A stretch of 64,000 nt of DNA from Adineta steineri (Eukaryota > Rotifera > Eurotatoria > Adinetida > Adinetidae), in NCBI GenBank assembly GCA_905250115.1, contig CAJNOI010000005.1, positions 1,116,001 through 1,180,000 on the forward strand. The letters run 5' to 3'. Of the stretch, positions 59,988 through 64,000 are shown in pieces. Numbering within the stretch: the first letter of the stretch is position 1; every line of letters starts with the position of its first letter. Below the pieces are notes generated by a model. The model searched no databases. It was not told where the DNA came from and worked only from the letters and a program-made list of their open reading frames with translations. Both the position numbers and the translations under genes were made by a program.

Positions 59988-60380
59988 TTACTTACTTAAT
60001 CTTCCACCCCGATCTATTCCATTCGTATTCCATTCCATCGGATAATTTAACTCCTACATGTAAAAAAAATTTATATTAACTAAAAAGAGAATTACACGAA
60101 CCTGTTCAGGTATGCCGATTGGTGTTCCATCATCTATTGGTTGATGTCCAACTACATTTGGTAAATTAATAACCAACGGAGGTGGTGGAGGTGGCGAAGG
60201 TGGTTGATATGGTGTCACACGCCGACTGAAACGAATATCATCCAATCTTCTATAACGTCTTCTTCTGGCTGGACGTCGTGTTGCCGATGGGATCACATGG
60301 GTCACGGTTGAAAATCTAATCGATTGCGTTCTGGGACCGGTAGATGCTGTGATAGCAATGCATCCTTCCATTTGATCCAT
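59988..60380 (-). CDS. Small proline-rich basic protein, family unknown
   Basis: Two exons, 60380-60102 and 60053-59988, join in phase 0 to give 114 residues. Codon content is clearly less AT-rich than the flanks, which supports real coding. Visible features: an arginine cluster (ARRRRYRRL) near residue 40, a proline run (PPSPPPPPPL) near residue 65 that could bind SH3, WW or EVH1 domains, and an acidic/Gly segment. There is no signal peptide or TM helix. The end is uncertain: the terminal codons AGT-AAG-TAA lie inside a perfect donor (A|GTAAGT), so the gene may splice on to further exons to the left. I do not recognise the family. It could also be an N-terminal exon pair of a larger gene. 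Confidence 0.5.
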
Positions 60381-61372
60381 TGCAAAATTTGAATTGAGAA
60401 TATTGGTTTAATTTCTGGTCAAAATATATCTATAATGAATAATAATTTGTATAATTATACTAAGTACACAATCTTTTCTTCTTTATAATATGTAAAAAAT
60501 GTCATTTTCTTTTTTTACTTTTCTTGTTAGATAAGTTTGCAAAAAAATTTGATTAGAGAAGCTCCATCAGCAGATAGACGCGAGTATATGACTAAATTTT
60601 AACCTTTTCATAATAAATTTTATGGTTATGTGGTTTACTTTTATACAGAGCATCCAATATATTTATTAAAATGGACAGATCCCAAAGAAGAATTTTTTAT
60701 CGTGTCATGGAAACCAGAATGAAGTAAAAGAACTTTTAATTTAATTTTAACATTCTGTCTACAATATTCTTTTTTATATATCGACAAACCGGTCTAGACA
60801 ATTATGTTGTAATGGAATCGTACCCAATTTTCATTAAAAATCCATCTTTAGTAAAAGAATATAATTGAAAAAACTTATAAGGCATTGTTTTATTTTTTCT
60901 GAATAATTAACTACAATAACTAGTGTTGATTCACTACATTGCTACGATACATTTGTATTTTAACATTTTTAAAAAATAATTACATAAAACGCACGCTCAA
61001 ATAACTTTTACTAGAAATTTGAGTATGCAACTTATAACAGTAAACAGAATGAAAAACCATTATGTACACTTCTTTCTTACTAAAAACTACACATCATTAT
61101 TACAAAAATAACTACATGTCATACGCTCATACCAGGATTTTTCCGACTGATACATTATATAAAACAGCGAAGATTAAAATTTTGTTAAAAACGAAAACAC
61201 AAATGAAAAAAAAAACAAATATATTAATAATAATATACGACAAGAATGCCTATAAAAATATAGTAAAAGTAAGGTAATAAACTGAATGTATTCGTATTCG
61301 AAACATTAATTTTTTGTGCAATAAAAAAAAAAGAATGATATTTTTGTGAGTCATTCATAATAACAAACACAT
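60381..61372. other. Intergenic, no gene seen
   Basis: AT-rich up to the assembly gap. The frame at 61062-61277 is Lys/Thr/Ile-rich and motif-free. The 5' flank of the proline-rich gene lies at the left end. Confidence 0.4.
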
Positions 61373-61472
61373 NNNNNNNNNNNNNNNNNNNNNNNNNNNN
61401 NNNNNNNNNNNNNNNNNNNNNNNNNNNNNNNNNNNNNNNNNNNNNNNNNNNNNNNNNNNNNNNNNNNNNNNN
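61373..61472. other. Assembly gap (100 N)
   Basis: Exactly 100 unknown bases, a conventional placeholder for a gap of unknown size. The flanks are simple A-rich sequence. Any gene here would be missed. Confidence 0.99.
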
Positions 61473-61711
61473 AAAAATGGTTTGTTTGAATAGAATAGAA
61501 AGAAAAAGAAAATAATATTTTATTAATAGAAAGAAGGAGAAGAAGAAGGAAAAGATGCACTACGAATTTTTATATTCCATTGCTCCATCAAATGTGTCGT
61601 TAATGTCCTACCATACACAAATGTTGGTAGCTACGACAATGAAGTAATGTTATTTTTTTTATTCATTGAAGTGCGAATATGATGATAGTAACTCTGCAGA
61701 AATTTCATACA

Positions 61712-61719
61712 TATATAAA
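61712..61719 (+). promoter_or_regulatory. TATA box of the Pmp3-like gene
   Basis: TATATAAA is followed by a GC patch (GGGCGGG) and lies 76 bp before the ATG at 61795. It is a good core-promoter layout, better than at the other genes here. Confidence 0.5.
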
Positions 61720-61794
61720 GGGCGGGATATATAAGTCTTATTTCAGATTTAGTTTTGAAATCTTACAAAATACAAGAGAATAAATAATACAAAC

Positions 61795-62018
61795 ATGGTT
61801 TCAACTATTTTACTAGTTATTCTTGCCTTCTTTATACCACCATTGGCTGTATATCTTCATGAAAATGCTTGTAATAATACAACAATTATCAATTTAATTT
61901 TAACTATTCTATTTTGGATACCTGGTATGTAGATTAGTAATAGCATATATTCGTATTCATTCTTTTTTTTATTATTTTAGGAGTTATACATGCATTATGG
62001 GTTATTTTATGTCAATGA
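61795..62018 (+). CDS. Pmp3/UPF0057 small membrane proteolipid
   Basis: Two exons, 61795-61924 and 61981-62018, with a 56-bp intron, encode 55 residues. The protein is two hydrophobic helices joined by a short loop, with the family motifs IPPLAVYL in helix 1 and the loop/helix 2 pattern NLILTILFWIPGVIHALWVI. The intron falls in the Gly of the PGVIHA motif. Pmp3/RCI2/YqaE proteins are plasma-membrane proteolipids that affect membrane potential and salt or cold tolerance in yeast, plants and bacteria. They also occur in nematodes and some other invertebrates. A second-helix end of only four residues after the WVI is normal. The start has a TATA box upstream and an AATAAA downstream, so this is a complete small gene. 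Confidence 0.93.
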
Positions 62019-62090
62019 ACAAATGCTAAATAAATGACATAAAACTTGTTTTTTTTCTGATATTAATTCGAAAATGTTTTTTCGCTTTAT

Positions 62091-62096
62091 AATAAA
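62091..62096 (+). promoter_or_regulatory. Poly(A) signal of the Pmp3-like gene
   Basis: AATAAA lies 73 bp past the stop, within T-rich sequence, a typical 3' end position. Confidence 0.45.
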
Positions 62097-62571
62097 ATCT
62101 CATTTAGAGTCTCAATCAAATAAAAAAGTTTAAGACTGAAATTATTAAATCTCTTTTTAACATGTATGGTAAATATAATAATTTATTCCATTTTATATAT
62201 TCAAATATAATAAATGTAAATACGAATCTTTAATATTCCACTGATTATTATTAATACAATCATTTTCATTTGGAATATGCCAGTAAGGTATTTTGACAAT
62301 CGTTTAATACCCATAAATATTCAGTCAGAAAATACTATGCTTTTATTTCATGATGTTACAATAAAGTATAGTAAAACTTCTCTATGATGAACATCATTGG
62401 AATTTTTTTATAGGTTATTTGCATTTTTTCTTGTGAAGTGCACTCATGTCTTTTTGTTACTGTTCACGTGTAGAGCAGTGGAATTATAAGTGTATAAAAC
62501 ATGTAATAGAACGTAAGAAGGTTAAAAAACGTCAGAGAGTTTATTATAACAAAAAGGAATTGTAAAAAAAC

Positions 62572-62594
62572 CCTCGCTATTCAGAATAACGAGG
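62572..62594. repeat. Hairpin-forming near-palindrome
   Basis: The 23-bp CCTCG...CGAGG element has 11-bp arms around one base. In minus-strand RNA all pairs form if one G-U wobble is allowed. It follows directly after the stop of the candidate exon 62695-62603 and is G+C-richer than its surroundings. Confidence 0.6.
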
Positions 62595-62602
62595 TGTTCA
62601 CA

Positions 62603-62695
62603 TTACACAAAAGCATTTCCAATAAAAATCGCTTCGACAGGTTTGGAAGTGTCCATTCGTATAGGTTTTACTATGATTATATCTTCTGGTGCATT
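62603..62695 (-). CDS. Candidate orphan 3' exon
   Basis: A good acceptor (TTCTATTCTTCCAG) opens 30 codons (beginning NAPEDIIIVKPIRMDTS) ending in TAA at 62603. A hairpin and then an AATAAA on the same strand (about 62540) follow. The codon mix is richer than a random AT frame. No upstream partner exon could be identified; the phosphatase gene 0.7 kb to the right has its own stop. It may be the last exon of a gene running in from the right, an alternative 3' exon, or chance. Confidence 0.25.
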   Translation of the reverse strand, partial: NAPEDIIIVKPIRMDTSKPVEAIFIGNAFV

Positions 62696-63395
62696 CTGGA
62701 AGAATAGAATATACGTGATTTTATAAAATAAATATTGATTTTAACAGTATTATTCGATTAGTCACATAAATCATCAACAGAAATTTGTATTTATTGTACT
62801 ATTATTTAATTTGAAAATTTATTTCCCTTCAAGTGAGTGTTGCTATAGAATTAAAAAAACATTACGTCGTTAAATCATATCAAAAAAGTTCCTATTGTCC
62901 CCTTTCTTTCAGTTAGAAAAAAACTAATTTCTAAATAAACTCAACAGCACTCGCAATTATTAAAAATATTTAATATATACATACTTCAATAATAGTTTCC
63001 GTTTTTTTCAAGTCAGATGTAAAGCAATGAATAAAAAAACGACAAAATTTCTTAATTATATATGCATGGCTATAAGAGCTATTATAGAGGTATATGTTTT
63101 GAATGCAGATATATTGTAACTAAATATTACAAGAAATATATTGTACAAAATTATTTTTTTATTTTCGTGTTTAAATTTCATGATACATATAATTTCACAC
63201 AGGTATATAACTATTCATAATCACAAAAAGACAATTGATATATATATAAACATACAGTAAATAATTTCTCATCAGTATATAATAATTTATCAGACAGACC
63301 ATCTTGATTACTAACAAATATATATTTATATAAGGTCAAAACACGAGAAAAGAAATTAAATTAAAAAAAATATATAAAATAAAAAAAAGGAAAAT
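62696..63395. other. Non-coding, 3' of the phosphatase gene
   Basis: Nothing coding was recognised. TA-rich runs lie near 63236-63250. The right part is presumably phosphatase 3' UTR. Confidence 0.4.
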
Positions 63396-64000
63396 TTATT
63401 TTGTATCGAGTTTAATTAATCGTAATTTATTTGAATCAACAAGTATAGTTGCAGCTTCATTTGTACCACCGCAATAATGTGATGAAGAAAAAACTGTTAA
63501 TAAACGACCGCTTAATTGCACCTGAAATTATATTTATAGAAAATTAAAAATAATATGAATAGAAAGATTGAACATACTTTAAAACCAGCTTGTTGTACTT
63601 CATGTGCACGTATAACATGACTGAAATTATTTTTCTCGAGAAATGCCATAAGTGCATCATTGGTAAAAAAATATCCTGTACTTCTTCTTGTATTATTTAA
63701 AAATCCATTTGTAATACCCGTTGATGTTGGAGCATTTTGATTTGTCTCACTTGAAAGTGGATCATTCCACATTATTTCCCAAGCTAAAGGTGAGTCTATT
63801 TCAGGTTCACTTAATGGTACAGGAATTTCATTAACTGCTGCAATTAATTCATCCGGACATGTCATAGGACTTGGAATACCACCATGTAAACAAAGAATCT
63901 AACGTTAGAAAATACTAGAAAAAGAATTTCAAAAATGAATTGTAGCTATACTTTATCATCAATTACTGCAGCTAATGGAAGAACATCGAATACTGTATTA
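63396..64000 (-). CDS. PPP-family Ser/Thr protein phosphatase, 3' part
   Basis: Three exons are visible: from the window edge to 63952, then 63898-63578, then 63521-63396. The 5' part lies beyond 64000. The reading frame contains PLAAVIDDK then [11 protein letters not shown], the metal-binding LHGG core; AWEIMWNDP, like the W-DP motif of PPP enzymes; [14 protein letters not shown], the RxHE motif with an active-site Arg and a metal His; and [17 protein letters not shown], in place of the usual FSAPNYC. It ends LDTK. PPP phosphatases remove phosphate from Ser/Thr using a two-metal centre. A Ser/Thr/Asn-rich insert of about 25 residues lies between the W-DP and RAHE motifs. The subfamily could not be named. 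It is distinct from PP1 and PP2A, whose RGHQ/RAHQ and FSAPNYC differ. Confidence 0.85.

Overview
The window is animal (metazoan) nuclear DNA, not bacterial or viral. It is very AT-rich. The genes are split by many short introns (mostly about 50-60 bp, GT...AG) and encode animal families: Brat-type TRIM-NHL, Caspr/neurexin IV, Pecanex, Shisa, PKC, PKD, Elongin C and a class A GPCR. The low GC, tiny introns, compact layout and a bacterial-looking GH13 enzyme would suit a bdelloid rotifer. That assignment is an inference and the sequence alone does not prove it. No tRNA, rRNA, CRISPR array or autonomous transposon was found. One 100-N assembly gap lies at 61373-61472.

Layout, left to right. 1436-3846 (+): a two-exon multi-pass membrane protein, perhaps XK-related. 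3996-6739 (-): an 11-exon GH13 glucan branching enzyme/alpha-amylase-like gene. 8231-8977 (+): a single-exon PCGF-type Polycomb RING protein. 12963-15874 (+): a protein kinase D-like kinase with one C1 domain. 16809-17278 (+): Elongin C. 18592-19293 (-): a Shisa-like membrane protein. 22242-30226 (-): a Brat/NCL-1-type TRIM-NHL protein that has a RING domain. 32070-35575 (-): a novel-type PKC. 36362-39673 (-): a class A GPCR with a very long third intracellular loop. 43845-52976 (-): Pecanex. 53315-58706 (-): a Caspr/neurexin IV homologue. 59988-60380 (-): a small proline-rich protein of unknown family. 61795-62018 (+): a 55-residue Pmp3/UPF0057 proteolipid. 63396-64000 (-): the 3' part of a PPP-family Ser/Thr phosphatase.

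The genes form no operon or dedicated pathway. Several are signalling or neuronal/epithelial genes (PKC, PKD, GPCR, Caspr, Pecanex, Brat), but adjacency is the only link seen. Large gene-poor stretches (8978-12962, 19294-22241, 39674-43844) are AT-rich with homopolymer and dinucleotide runs only.

Exon boundaries were read by eye from splice consensus, phase continuity and family motifs. Where exons are listed individually, reading-frame phase closes across all introns unless stated. Pecanex and Caspr are described at domain level and their inner exon ends are approximate. The points most worth a second look are the intron-rich bacterial-type GH13 gene, the RING-bearing Brat, the single-C1 PKD, a 31-bp-arm hairpin inside the GPCR intron, odd repeats in Pecanex introns, and an orphan 3' exon followed by a hairpin at 62572-62695.
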